DNA from: Rhizobium esperanzae
Lineage (GTDB): Bacteria > Pseudomonadota > Alphaproteobacteria > Rhizobiales > Rhizobiaceae
Length of the DNA: 46,906 bases
Direction of reading: 5' to 3'
Assembly (NCBI RefSeq): GCF_014197615.1
Contig: NZ_JACIFY010000031.1
Span: 1-46,906 of the forward strand
In this document: positions 15,416 through 26,467 of the stretch, one piece after another
Numbering within the stretch: position 1 is the first letter of the stretch
How the letters are laid out: each line of letters opens with the position of its first letter
Translations under genes and position numbers: made by a program
Notes under the pieces: generated by a model
What the model was told of the DNA's origin: nothing
The model's input: the letters and a program-made list of their open reading frames with translations, nothing else
Databases searched by the model: none

Positions 15416-16630
15416 ATGGAGCCTCAATATGTATCGACGCCCTTTGGGCGGCGATCGATGACGCTTGGCATGCTGGCAAGCCAGGAAAATGCCAGCAAGG
15501 TCGATCCGGACGCATCGGTCGACAAGTGGAAGATCTTTCGCTCGCTCTGCGAAGCAAAGGAGCTGGTCGGCGTATCCGATCGTGCGCTCGCGGTTCTCAA
15601 CGCACTGTTGACCTTCTACCCGAAGAACGAGATTGCCGAGGCCAACGGCTTCGTCGTTTTTCCCTCGAACGAGCAATTGTCGCTGCGCACGCACGGCATG
15701 GCCGGCACGACGCTGCGTCGGAACCTGGCGATGCTGGTGGAGGCGGGCCTGATCATCCGCAGGGACAGCCCGAACGGCAAACGTTTTGCCCGTCGCAACG
15801 GCGAAGGCGGGCTTGGAGAGGCCTTCGGCTTCAGCCTGGCGCCGCTTGTTGTCCGCGCCCGCGAGATCGAGGCGCAGGCGGCCGAGGTGATGGCTGCCAA
15901 GCTCGAATGGAAGCGCCTGCGGGAGCGGCTGACGCTTTGCCGGCGAGATATAACCAAGCTCATCGAGATCGCGCTGGAAGAACAGATTGCCGGCGAATGG
16001 ATCGAGATGCAGCAGCATTTCAATCTGCTGTCCGCAAGCCTGCCGCGCCGCCCGTCGGCCGCCGAGATGGAAAGCCTGCTGGCGGATCTCGAAGCCTTCC
16101 GCGAAATGATCGTCAAGACGCTGGAATTGAAGACGAAAACAGAAAAAACAGACGCCAATGACAGCCAAAACGGTCGGCACATACATAATTCAAACCCACA
16201 CCCCATATCTGAACTTGAACCAAGCTTCGACCCGAAGCAGGGCGCAAAGCCGGAGGACGAACCGCGGCCTTGGCGGGAGCCGCCGAAATCCTTCCCGCTT
16301 GCCATGGTGCTGCAGGCTTGCCCGGAGATCGTCGCTTACGGGCCGGGCGGCGGGATCGGCAGCTGGCGGGATCTGATGGCCGCAGCCGTCATCGTCCGAT
16401 CGATGCTTGGCGTCAGCCCGAGCGCCTATCAGCTGGCTTGCGACGTCATGGGGCCGGAGAACGCCGCCACGGTGATCGCCTGCATTCTGGAAAGGGGCGG
16501 ACATATCAACTCGGCCGGCGGCTATCTGCGCGATCTGACACGGCGGGCGGAGCGCGGCGAGTTCTCGCTCGGTCCGATGCTAATGGCGCTGATGCGGGCA
16601 AATGGGCCGGTAGGGAGGAAAACCGGATGA
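15416..16630 (+). CDS. repC: Replication initiator RepC
   Basis: A 404-residue replication initiator specific to repABC replicons of Alphaproteobacteria. The N-terminal part (STPFGRRSMTLGMLASQ, LVGVSDRALAVLNALLTFYP and LSLRTHGMAGTTLRRNLAMLVEAGLI) is the conserved winged-helix DNA-binding region, with coiled-coil-like helices in the middle. The C-terminal domain contains GGGIGSWRDLMAAA. A longer reading from GTG 15407 exists, but AGGTGAGG ideally precedes ATG 15416. The AT-rich hinge between the domains (16133-16215) probably holds the origin. Synthesis is limited by the antisense RNA encoded upstream. Confidence 0.96.
   Translation: MEPQYVSTPFGRRSMTLGMLASQENASKVDPDASVDKWKIFRSLCEAKELVGVSDRALAVLNALLTFYPKNEIAEANGFVVFPSNEQLSLRTHGMAGTTLRRNLAMLVEAGLIIRRDSPNGKRFARRNGEGGLGEAFGFSLAPLVVRAREIEAQAAEVMAAKLEWKRLRERLTLCRRDITKLIEIALEEQIAGEWIEMQQHFNLLSASLPRRPSAAEMESLLADLEAFREMIVKTLELKTKTEKTDANDSQNGRHIHNSNPHPISELEPSFDPKQGAKPEDEPRPWREPPKSFPLAMVLQACPEIVAYGPGGGIGSWRDLMAAAVIVRSMLGVSPSAYQLACDVMGPENAATVIACILERGGHINSAGGYLRDLTRRAERGEFSLGPMLMALMRANGPVGRKTG
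16133..16215. other. Probable origin of replication (oriV), AT-rich segment within repC
   Basis: This stretch is clearly richer in A and T than the rest of repC, with runs such as AAAACAGAAAAAACAG and repeated CATA/ACAT words. It encodes a low-complexity hinge between the two RepC domains. In repABC plasmids the origin lies in an AT-rich part of repC itself, so this is the best candidate. Exact borders are not visible. Confidence 0.55.
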
Positions 16631-16810
16631 ACGGCTGTGAAAAAGCTTCGCGCTAGCTGCGTCGGTTAAACGAATATGCGGCCCGTCGATCAGACATCTC
16701 AGCCGATTCCTCCCCAGTCCTTTTGTTGAAATACGCCGTTAACCATGTCATACATGACGGAAGGAAACATGCGTTTTGCTTCCATTTGTGAGAAACAGTA
16801 AAGCTTAACA

Positions 16811-17944
16811 ATGCGCTACGATATTGATGGTGTCATGCTTCAGGCCCTGCTTCCCGCCCTTGCCGCAGCGGAGGATGCGGTGGCGCGGCTGGATGAGCGG
16901 GTGTTGCGCTCGCCGGTCGGTGAGGGCTTTGCCGAACGCAGCCATTTCTTCGATGCCGCCGGCGCGTTGTGGGTGGCCGGCGAACTCGTGCATGTCGAGG
17001 ATCTGGTTTTGCACGATGCGCACATGGACAGCCGGGCCCCCAGCCACGAACTGACCATCGCCCATTCCGTGCTGCGCACACGCCGGCGCATCTGGACCGG
17101 CGAACCGTCCTGGGCGCTGGGAGCGCCGGGGCTTGCAGCACTGACGGCGACGCTCGGGGAAGGGGAGGGGGATGCGCGGGAAGCGAAGCGTCCTGAGGTT
17201 CCCGCCGAGGCCGACGAGGAGGGCGAGGATGAAGACGGGCCGCTCGCTGCCGAAATGGCGGAGATCGACGCCATCCTCGCACGCTCGCAGAAGCTCATCG
17301 ATATCCACACGGGGAAGGCGCCGGCAAGCGAACAGGCCACTGTCCCGGCGGCAAGGCGAAACGAAGATCCTCTCGGCCTGCTCGGGGACGACGAATGGGA
17401 CGAGGAGCAGCGGCTGGCGGAGTGGCGGAGCGTACTGCCGCTAGCCGACAGCCTGCCGCCGGTTCTCGGCGCGGTCATTCTCTTCGAAGCCTGGGAGAGG
17501 ATCGAGCCGCTGCGGCGCCAGCACTGGCTCGGCGGTCTTCTGGTCGCCGGCCATCTGCGTGCCCGCGGCAAGGTCACCTCGCATCTCTTTTCTTTTTACG
17601 GCGGGCTGAAGCTGGTGCGCCATGAGCGTCGCCGGGCGCGCGACCGGGCAACGCGGCTGCAGGCCTTCCTGGAGGCAATGCATCTGGGAGCCACGGCCGG
17701 GCTCAAGGAACTCGACCGGCTGACGCTGGCACGCACGCAGATGGAGCTGCGTTTTCGCGGCCGCCGTTCGAACAGCAGCCTGCCCGAACTTGCCGATTTC
17801 ATTCTGTCGCGGCCGATGGTCTCGGCGGCGATGATCGCCCGCCATCTGCGCATCACGCCGCGCGGCGCGCTGAACCTCGTCAACGAGATCGGCATTCGTG
17901 AAATCACCGGCCGCGGCCGTTATCGCGCCTGGGGTATCATCTGA
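16811..17944 (+). CDS. DUF1612 / helix-turn-helix protein downstream of repC
   Basis: A 377-residue protein of a rhizobial family (DUF1612 with a C-terminal helix-turn-helix) often found beside plasmid replication or symbiotic genes. The N-terminal half has SHFFDAAGALWVAGELVHVEDLVLHDA, the family's most recognisable stretch. A very acidic linker spans residues 115-145, then a helical region follows. Near the C-terminus, LSRPMVSAAMIARHLRITPRGA looks like a helix-turn-helix. No catalytic motif is seen. It follows repC by 180 bp on the same strand and is followed by a hairpin terminator, so it is its own unit. A role in DNA binding or plasmid biology is inference only. Confidence 0.8.
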   Translation: MRYDIDGVMLQALLPALAAAEDAVARLDERVLRSPVGEGFAERSHFFDAAGALWVAGELVHVEDLVLHDAHMDSRAPSHELTIAHSVLRTRRRIWTGEPSWALGAPGLAALTATLGEGEGDAREAKRPEVPAEADEEGEDEDGPLAAEMAEIDAILARSQKLIDIHTGKAPASEQATVPAARRNEDPLGLLGDDEWDEEQRLAEWRSVLPLADSLPPVLGAVILFEAWERIEPLRRQHWLGGLLVAGHLRARGKVTSHLFSFYGGLKLVRHERRRARDRATRLQAFLEAMHLGATAGLKELDRLTLARTQMELRFRGRRSNSSLPELADFILSRPMVSAAMIARHLRITPRGALNLVNEIGIREITGRGRYRAWGII

Positions 17945-17953
17945 AATGAAAAC

Positions 17954-17974
17954 GGCCGGGCATTGCGCCCGGCC
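17954..17974. terminator. Bidirectional hairpin between DUF1612 gene and BI-1 gene
   Basis: GGCCGGGC, a 5-nt loop and GCCCGGCC form a perfect 8-bp GC stem, 10 bp after the DUF1612 stop. On the minus strand it is followed by GTTTTCATTTC, so it may also end transcription arriving from the BI-1 gene. Confidence 0.6.
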
Positions 17975-18118
17975 ATCTCCTATGGTGCTTGTTTCGTCAT
18001 CCCGGAAACGCGACACACGGCCGGGCGACATCATAAAAGTGAACACCCGATCCACCATCCTGTCACGGACAGCAGACCGGGCGTTCTTGCGCTTCCATTG
18101 CCCCCGGAAGCGCGATCC

Positions 18119-18829
18119 CTATTCCCGCTCGCCCGTGAAGTTGAGCAGAAGCTGGAAGATGTTGACGAAGTTCAGGTAGAGCGAGAGCGCGCCGAAGACG
18201 GCGAGCTTCTGGTTCGATTCCTGATCGTAGTTTTCCGAATACTGTTCCTTGATGTTCTGAGTATCGTAGGCGGTGAGGCCGACGAAGACGACGATGCCGA
18301 TCACCGAGATCGCGAACTGCAGCGCGCTCGAACCCAGGAAGATGTTGACGATGCCGGCGATGATGATGCCGAACAGGCCCATCATCAGGAACGAGCCCAT
18401 CTTCGACAGGTCACGCTTCGTCGTGTAGCCGTAGAGGCTGATGGAACCGAACATCGCGGCGGTGATGAAGAAGGTCTGCGCGATGCTCGTCTTGGTGAAG
18501 ACCAGGAAGACGGAAGCGAGCGACAGGCCCATCACGGCGCAGAAGGCCCAGAAGGTGACCTGGGCGGTGCTGGCCGACATCGTCTGGATTTTGAACGAGA
18601 AAAAGAAGACGAAGGCGAGCGGCGCCAGCATCACGACCCATTTCAGCGGCGAGCCGAAGATCGGGACGTAGAGGGCCGGTGTCGAGCCGACGACGAAGGC
18701 GACGATGCCTGTGATGACGAGGCCGAGAGCCATATAGTTGTAGACGCGCAGCATATGCTGGCGCAGGCCCTCGTCGAACAGGGCCTGGGTGCCGGCCGCA
18801 GCACCGTAGCGGGAATTGATCGGGTTCAT
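18119..18829 (-). CDS. Bax inhibitor-1 / YccA family membrane protein
   Basis: A 236-residue integral membrane protein with seven predicted hydrophobic segments (starting near residues 32, 63, 86, 113, 143, 168 and 210). It has the BI-1 signature, including the TAYDTQNIKEQY loop near residue 188 that carries the conserved Asp pair region. Relatives include E. coli YbhL/YccA, which act in inner-membrane quality control and ion homeostasis; the exact role here is unknown. GAGGAG precedes ATG 18829. It lies only 20 bp after the anti-sigma stop on the same strand, so it is probably read through from the ECF sigma promoter. Confidence 0.93.
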   Translation of the reverse strand: MNPINSRYGAAAGTQALFDEGLRQHMLRVYNYMALGLVITGIVAFVVGSTPALYVPIFGSPLKWVVMLAPLAFVFFFSFKIQTMSASTAQVTFWAFCAVMGLSLASVFLVFTKTSIAQTFFITAAMFGSISLYGYTTKRDLSKMGSFLMMGLFGIIIAGIVNIFLGSSALQFAISVIGIVVFVGLTAYDTQNIKEQYSENYDQESNQKLAVFGALSLYLNFVNIFQLLLNFTGERE

Positions 18830-18849
18830 GCTGATCTCCTCGGTTTGAA

Positions 18850-19617
18850 CTAATAGAGCGAGCGGGCGAGCCGTTCGGCCGCCTGGTCGAGATTGAGACC
18901 GCTATCGTCGGCGATCAGCGCATAGGCGACCTCGCCGATCTGCCAATAGGCGGCTTCTGCTTTTTCCAGCGTGAGATGACTGACCGGCTTGACCTCGAAG
19001 GCCCCCGGACGGACGGCGAAAAGCGACAGCCGCTTACCATCCGACTGCTCGATCGCCATCTCGACGCTGGGGCCGAATTCGGACGGGAAGATCTGCACGT
19101 CGGCGACTTTCCAATCCTCAGGCAGTTCGGGCATGACGATGGCAGTGGCGGCGCGAATATCGTCGGCGCTATAGGTGGCCGGCGTCTGCGGCGGCATCGA
19201 TTGGCGCAGTGCCGCGGTCTGATAGGCGCGGACGGCATCCTCGACATAGGCGGGTGCGGGCACCGACGCCGATACCTCGGTGGCCGAGAAGGCGCCGAAG
19301 GAATTGTGCGCCACCCAGCCGGCAGTGACCAGAATAGCGACAGCGGCGACGCGCTGCAGGGAATGGAACATGCGGCCATAGGAGAGGCCGCGTTCCAGCC
19401 GGCGGGCGGCATCGCGCGTCTCGGGGCGGCCGAAGGCACTTTCGCCGGCGAGCGCCAGGCGCAATTCGCCCTTCACGCTGAGGTCGGCCATGACCTTGGC
19501 GGCAATTGCCGGGTGATCGGAAAGATAGGATTCCACCTGGATGCGGCGGGTGACATCAAGCTCGCCATCCACATAGGCGTCGAGATCGGCATCGAGGATC
19601 GGATCAATTGCTTTCAT
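18850..19617 (-). CDS. Membrane-anchored anti-sigma factor
   Basis: A 255-residue protein. The N-terminal ILDADLDAYVDGELDVTRRIQVESYL matches the zinc-finger-less anti-sigma pattern of Fec/RpoE-type regulators. A single membrane helix (VAAVAILVTAGWVAHNSFGAF, near residue 90) is followed by a periplasmic or extracytoplasmic domain. It would hold the ECF sigma factor at the membrane until a signal is sensed outside. ATG 19617 is preferred since GGAGG lies 8 nt upstream; an ATG two codons earlier is also possible. It overlaps the sigma gene's 3' end by 14 nt, the usual coupling of such pairs. Confidence 0.87.
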   Translation of the reverse strand: MKAIDPILDADLDAYVDGELDVTRRIQVESYLSDHPAIAAKVMADLSVKGELRLALAGESAFGRPETRDAARRLERGLSYGRMFHSLQRVAAVAILVTAGWVAHNSFGAFSATEVSASVPAPAYVEDAVRAYQTAALRQSMPPQTPATYSADDIRAATAIVMPELPEDWKVADVQIFPSEFGPSVEMAIEQSDGKRLSLFAVRPGAFEVKPVSHLTLEKAEAAYWQIGEVAYALIADDSGLNLDQAAERLARSLY

Positions 19618-20143
19618 TGCCATCTCCTCCGATTAATCTCAGATGCGAAACGCGCGGCGTCTTCTCCTCGAATTCGCGCAGCTGGGCGCGCGCACGCGAG
19701 ATGCGCGACATCAATGTACCGATCGGAATGTCGAGCGCATGGGCGGCTTCCTGATAGGAGAGATCCTCGATTGCCACGAGATGCAGCGCCTCGCGCTGTT
19801 CCTCCGGCAGGCCGAAGAAGGCGTCTCGCACCTGCTGCAGGCGCACCGCATGTTCCTGCCCGGCCGGCAGCGACTGCTCGGCTTCGACAGCCGCTCCGTC
19901 ATGGCGGCGCGTCAGCGACCGGTTCTGGCGCAGGCGATCGATATGGGCATTGTGCAGGATGGAGAGCAGCCAGGTGCGCAGATTGCCGCCGCTGCGGAAG
20001 CTCTTTTTCTTCTCGAGGGCGCGCACCAGCGCATCATGCACCAGATCTTCCGCCTCGTCTGCATTGCGCACCAGCGAGCGAGCGTAGCGCCGCAGCGCTG
20101 CGAGCTGTCCGATGACATCGAAGGGGCGTTCTTTACGGTCCAT
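19604..20143 (-). CDS. ECF-type RNA polymerase sigma factor
   Basis: A 179-residue sigma factor of the extracytoplasmic-function group. Region 2 is seen in LVRNADEAEDLVHDALVRAL and NLRTWLLSILHNAHIDRLR (residues 25-75). Region 4 is seen in LPEEQREALHLVAIEDLSYQEAAHALDIPIGTLMSRISRAR (residues 112-152), with the helix-turn-helix. No ribosome site precedes ATG 20143; instead a candidate ECF promoter ends about 8 bp upstream, which suggests a leaderless, self-activated transcript. The gene order sigma, anti-sigma, BI-1 implies an envelope-stress response. Confidence 0.93.
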   Translation of the reverse strand: MDRKERPFDVIGQLAALRRYARSLVRNADEAEDLVHDALVRALEKKKSFRSGGNLRTWLLSILHNAHIDRLRQNRSLTRRHDGAAVEAEQSLPAGQEHAVRLQQVRDAFFGLPEEQREALHLVAIEDLSYQEAAHALDIPIGTLMSRISRARAQLREFEEKTPRVSHLRLIGGDGNESN

Positions 20144-20150
20144 GATTGAG

Positions 20151-20178
20151 TATACGGAAGTGCGACGGATTTTATTCC
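20151..20178 (-). promoter_or_regulatory. Candidate autoregulatory ECF promoter
   Basis: On the minus strand GGAAT (20178-20174, within TGGAATAAAAT), a 17-bp spacer and CGTATA (20156-20151) have the shape of a promoter read by an ECF sigma factor. It lies directly before the sigma gene, so it is likely the sigma factor's own target. The predicted start is within a few bases of the ATG. Confidence 0.55.
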
Positions 20179-20328
20179 ATCGGACGCAAAAAAACGTCCG
20201 GGCCGAAGATCGCCGCCTGAAAAATAATCAAAATTTCCGTCTCCGGCGGATGTGCATCTTAAATCGGCGATTGTTTATGACAATTACATGACAGATCATG
20301 ACACCGCTGATTTGAGGGGAAATGAAGA

Positions 20329-20622
20329 ATGAAGGAAAAGAAGCGGGTCTACGAAGCTCTCGTGGACGGCGCCATGGAAGGGCTGACGGATCAGGCGCTT
20401 TATGATTTCGTCAAGGCCCGTTGCCCGAATGCCAGCAGCAAGAAGATCGTCCGGGCCTCGCTTCTCGCGCTGACCGATCCTCATCTGAAAGACCGCAATA
20501 TTCTCGACGTGATCTATGCGCTGGCGATCAAGCATCGGCTGGATGACGGCGAAGACGAGGAGGCCGACGAGCAGCTTCAGTCCTCGCAGGCGGACAACCA
20601 GAAAACGCCCCAGTTTTCCTGA
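20329..20622 (+). CDS. Small conserved hypothetical protein
   Basis: A 97-residue protein, soluble and without a signal peptide. The N-terminal 70 residues are helical and mixed-charge (KKRVYEALVDGAMEGLTDQALYDFV, with a KIVRASLLALTD segment), followed by an acidic, Gln-rich tail. GAGGGG precedes ATG 20329 at good distance and codon use is normal for the genome, so it is a real gene. I do not recognise its function. It is divergent from the ECF sigma gene and tail-to-tail with the copper regulator. Confidence 0.75.
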   Translation: MKEKKRVYEALVDGAMEGLTDQALYDFVKARCPNASSKKIVRASLLALTDPHLKDRNILDVIYALAIKHRLDDGEDEEADEQLQSSQADNQKTPQFS

Positions 20623-20639
20623 TCCAGCCGCCTCAATGG

Positions 20640-21029
20640 TCAGCTACCCTCCGAAAGCTCTTCGAGGATCGGGCAGTCCGGCCTGTCATTGCCGTGGCAG
20701 GCATGCACGAGCTGCTCCAGCGTGCGGCGCAGTTCCGAGAGATCGCGGATCTTGCGGTCGATCTCGGCAAGCTTGGTCTCGGCGATATCCTTGACGTCGG
20801 CGCTTGCCCGGCTTTTGTCCTCATAGAGCGCCAGCAACTGCCGGCATTCCTCGACGGAAAAGCCGAGGCCGCGCGAGCGCTGCAGGAAGCGCAGTTTGTG
20901 GACGTCGGTGGCGGCATAATCGCGATAGCCGTTTCCGCCCCGTTCGGGGCGGATGAGGCCGATATCCTCGTAATAGCGGATGGTCTTCGACGGCAGGCCC
21001 GACCGCTCAGATGCTTCGCCAATATTCAT
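20640..21029 (-). CDS. hmrR: Copper-responsive MerR-family regulator HmrR/CueR
   Basis: A 129-residue regulator. It has an N-terminal winged helix (MNIGEASERSGLPSKTIRYYEDIGL), the dimerisation coiled coil around residues 75-108, and a C-terminal metal loop CHGNDRPDC, whose C-x7-C spacing is the Cu(I)/Ag(I) signature of CueR. It activates promoters with a 19-bp spacer, and exactly such a promoter lies before the ATPase gene. AGGAGA precedes ATG 21029. It is the second gene of the unit, 9 bp after the ATPase stop, so the activator is made from the promoter it controls. Confidence 0.94.
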   Translation of the reverse strand: MNIGEASERSGLPSKTIRYYEDIGLIRPERGGNGYRDYAATDVHKLRFLQRSRGLGFSVEECRQLLALYEDKSRASADVKDIAETKLAEIDRKIRDLSELRRTLEQLVHACHGNDRPDCPILEELSEGS

Positions 21030-21038
21030 CGCCGTCTC

Positions 21039-23546
<2,508 letters not shown>

Positions 23547-23581
23547 ATCGATCTCCTGTGCCCCAGGGGCAGTTGGAGAGA

Positions 23582-23612
23582 TTTATCCACCTTCCAGCAA
23601 CTGGAAGGTCAA
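23582..23612 (-). promoter_or_regulatory. CueR/HmrR-controlled promoter of the copper operon
   Basis: On the minus strand the -35 TTGACC (23612-23607), a 19-bp spacer and -10 GATAAA (23587-23582) form the over-long promoter needed by MerR activators. Filling the spacer is a perfect palindrome, ACCTTCCAG, 3 bp, CTGGAAGGT (23589-23609), the known CueR-type operator form. Confidence 0.9.
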
Positions 23613-23659
23613 GCGCTAATTTTGAGAGGCGCGATTTTCCGAAGACCGCCGCCGGGTCC

Positions 23660-26269
23660 TCAGATCGGGCTGATCAGGCCGATCGGCTGGCTCCCGAGCA
23701 GGGCGGCGACCGAAATGCTGCCGCCGGGCTCGATGGTTTTTCCGGTCACCAGATCCGCTTTCAGCCCGTGAAGAGGGGAGGGGACGGCGATCGCCGTATC
23801 CTCCCAGAATTCCGGGCCGGCAAAAAGCACACCCGGGTCGAGCCAGCCGAACATCAGCCGGGGGGCGGCGGAGATCGCGAAATCTCCGTGATGCACACGG
23901 GCAAAAGCCAGGACATGATCGCGCCGGCTGCCCGTCACCTTCAGCGGCAGATAGTCGCCTTTGGCAAAGAGATCCGGCTGCCGCTGGCGCAGCTGCAGGC
24001 CGATTGCGACGATGCGCTGCTTCAAGGCCGCCGCCTGAAGCTTGGCGATCGGCCCGGTTTCAGCAAGCCAGGCCGCCAGCCTGGTATGATCGACCGGCCG
24101 GCGGTTGTCGGGATCGACAAGACTGAAATCGAAGCCCTCCGCCCCTTGGTAGATATCGGGAATCCCCGGCGCCGTCAGCTTGAGGAGGGTCTGCGACAGG
24201 CTGTTGAGGTAACCCGCCGCGATGAAGGGCTGCAGCACGCTTTCGAAATCCTCGAGGAAGGCGTCATTCTCGGGTGAAATCAGCGCTGCCGCATAGGCCG
24301 TGACCGCCTCCTCGTAAGCGGTGTCCTGGTCCGTCCAGTCGCTGCGCAGTTTGGCCTCGCGCACCGCCTTGAGCGCATAGCCGGTGAAGCGTTCGGCAAG
24401 CTCATCCGTCTGCCCGCGGTCGAAATCCTCCGGCCAGAGGCCGGCAAGCGCCTGATAGAGCATCCATTCGACATTCGGCTCCGGTGCCACGCCATCCGGC
24501 AAATCCTTCAGCCGGGACCGGTTCATCTCGCGCCAGCGCGCCACCGCCTGCACGAAAACATCCGCCCCCTCGCTCAAGGCATAGAGCCTGGCGCGCGCAT
24601 CCTCGCCGCGCTTGGTATCGTGGGTGGCGCTGGCCGACAGACCATGCGGCTGTAGCCGCGCCCGCTCGGCCATGCGGCGATGGAATCCCTCCGGGCCATC
24701 AGGTGCCTTCCCCGGTTCGCCGCCCACCTCGTTTGCGGCAAGCAGCCTGGTATGGCGGTAGAACAGCGTATCTTCCGTCGCCTTCGCCATGATGGGTCCG
24801 CTCAACTGCTGGAAGCGGAGGCGGAACGCGTGGGCTGCTTGCCCTTCGACCTTACCTTCGAGAAGCTTCAGCACATGATCGAGGGCGCGCCGGTCGTCGA
24901 GCCGCGGCATGACTTGCGACGCTGTCGCGGCAAGGACGGCCGAATCCTGCCAGGCGAGCGGGCCGCCGTCGCCATAGGTGCGATAGACGGGAAAGGCGAC
25001 CAGCAGCTCGCTCACCGCGGTGGCGATCTCTTCTCTCTTTAGTTCGGGAAAGATGCCTGCGGCGATCGAGACCAGCCGGCCGGTCTCGCCGGCGAAATTG
25101 CGCTCGACCATCAGTCGCTTGGCAATCCGCCGGCTCTCTTCCAGATCGCCGCTCTCTGCCGCGACGCCGCGATAGGCCTCGTCCAGGATGCGCAGACCGC
25201 CGCCGTCGATGAACAGTTCGCCGAGGGCCGCGATGAATTCATATCCCGTGGTGCCGGCGACCGGCCAGCTCTCCGGCAGGACCTCGGCGGCCCCGAGGAT
25301 TTTCTCGACGACGATATAGGCGTCCGGTCCGACCGCCGCCGTCAGCCTGTCGAGATAGGCCTTGGGTTCGGCGAGCCCGTCGACATGGTCGATGCGCAGG
25401 CCCTGCACCTTGCCATGGCGCACCAGCTCGATCGTCAACCGGTGGAGATCTTCGAACACGAGGGGATCTTCGACGCGGGTGCCGACCAGCCCGGTCACCT
25501 CGAAAAAACGGCGATAGCTCAGATGCCGCGCCGCTTCCTTCCAATGAGTGAGCCGCCAGTGCTGTGCTTCATGCAGGCTTTCGAGGAAATCGCGATCGGC
25601 CGAGACGTCCTCGAGCTTTTGCCGGAGCAGCGCCCCATCGCCGCCTTCGAAAAGAATGTCGCGCATCGCCCGCGCGAAGTCCTCGCCTGACGTCACGGCC
25701 GCAGCCTCCGCCATTCTCGTCGCGACCGGGTCGTCGAGCCGGTTTGCGAGCGCGCCGTAGCTGCTGGGGGTCAATGGCAGCAGTGTTTCGAAGTAGGCGA
25801 AGGCGAAGTTGCCGTGGCTTTCGTCGAGCGCGATGCGCAGCTCGCCGGCGGCGAGCGCCGCCTCGAAATCCTGGCCGAGCTGCGGCAGGGTCAGCGGCTC
25901 GCTCCAATCGATGTCGAAGTGGTCGGCATAGGCGCTCTGCCGGCCGAAGGCCAGCACGTCGCGCCACCACCCGTTCTCGGGCGAGGCGGCCATGTGGTTC
26001 GGAACGATATCGAGGATCAGGCCCATGCCCGCCGCGGCAAGACTTTCCGTCAGCCGGTCGAACCCCGCCAGGCCGCCGAGCGCCGGATCGATCTCGTTGG
26101 CATCGGTAACGTCATAGCCGTGGGTCGAGCCGATGACCGCGGTGAAGATCGGCGAGGCGTAAAGGTGGCTGATGCCGAGCCTCTTGAGGTAGGGAATGAG
26201 GCCGCAGGCACGATCGAAGGTCATGCCGTTGCGGAATTGTATCCGGTAGGTCGCTGTCGGAAGTGTCAT
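23660..26269 (-). CDS. treY: Malto-oligosyltrehalose synthase TreY
   Basis: An 869-residue GH13-family enzyme that turns the reducing end of malto-oligosaccharides into a trehalosyl group, the first step of the TreY-TreZ trehalose route. The protein begins TATYRIQFRNGMTFDRA, the TreY N-terminus. It also shows SHLYASPIF, DIVPNHMA near residue 87, the nucleophile region GLRIDHVDGLAEP, the general-acid VVEKIL, and C-terminal GIPDIYQGAE with DPDNRRPVD. An in-frame ATG 120 bp upstream is rejected: it adds non-homologous residues and lies above the predicted promoter. treZ and treX are not in the window. The start has no strong ribosome site. Confidence 0.94.
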   Translation of the reverse strand: MTLPTATYRIQFRNGMTFDRACGLIPYLKRLGISHLYASPIFTAVIGSTHGYDVTDANEIDPALGGLAGFDRLTESLAAAGMGLILDIVPNHMAASPENGWWRDVLAFGRQSAYADHFDIDWSEPLTLPQLGQDFEAALAAGELRIALDESHGNFAFAYFETLLPLTPSSYGALANRLDDPVATRMAEAAAVTSGEDFARAMRDILFEGGDGALLRQKLEDVSADRDFLESLHEAQHWRLTHWKEAARHLSYRRFFEVTGLVGTRVEDPLVFEDLHRLTIELVRHGKVQGLRIDHVDGLAEPKAYLDRLTAAVGPDAYIVVEKILGAAEVLPESWPVAGTTGYEFIAALGELFIDGGGLRILDEAYRGVAAESGDLEESRRIAKRLMVERNFAGETGRLVSIAAGIFPELKREEIATAVSELLVAFPVYRTYGDGGPLAWQDSAVLAATASQVMPRLDDRRALDHVLKLLEGKVEGQAAHAFRLRFQQLSGPIMAKATEDTLFYRHTRLLAANEVGGEPGKAPDGPEGFHRRMAERARLQPHGLSASATHDTKRGEDARARLYALSEGADVFVQAVARWREMNRSRLKDLPDGVAPEPNVEWMLYQALAGLWPEDFDRGQTDELAERFTGYALKAVREAKLRSDWTDQDTAYEEAVTAYAAALISPENDAFLEDFESVLQPFIAAGYLNSLSQTLLKLTAPGIPDIYQGAEGFDFSLVDPDNRRPVDHTRLAAWLAETGPIAKLQAAALKQRIVAIGLQLRQRQPDLFAKGDYLPLKVTGSRRDHVLAFARVHHGDFAISAAPRLMFGWLDPGVLFAGPEFWEDTAIAVPSPLHGLKADLVTGKTIEPGGSISVAALLGSQPIGLISPI

Positions 26270-26302
26270 GAGGCTGTCTGACGTTGGAGGAAGGCCTTCT
26301 TC

Positions 26303-26328
26303 AACGGCTGTAGACGGTTTTTTGTTCC
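26303..26328 (-). promoter_or_regulatory. EcfG-type general-stress promoter of treY
   Basis: On the minus strand GGAAC (26328-26324), 17 bp, then CGTT (26306-26303) matches the alphaproteobacterial general-stress (EcfG/RpoE2) consensus GGAAC-N16/17-CGTT. It lies 33 bp before the treY start. Trehalose synthesis is a common member of that regulon. Confidence 0.65.
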
Positions 26329-26467
26329 CTTGCGCCGACGCGGGTCTTTTCAGATGCGGAACGGATCTTGCACATTTGAATCGATGCATGATGCTTTTCG
26401 AAAATCGATTCCGATTTGGCGCCGATGCGCTAGCAGCCTACATTCCGCGAAGCGGCGCGTGCGGGAC

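Noticed and set aside
20181..20200. Hairpin CGGACG...CGTCCG upstream of the ECF sigma gene as terminator
   Set aside because: The A/T run is in the loop and not after the stem, so it does not have terminator form; it may be an incidental structure in the leader region.
26270..26389. Longer treY starting 40 codons upstream
   Set aside because: The extra residues do not fit the TreY N-terminus and would be encoded upstream of and across the EcfG-type promoter.
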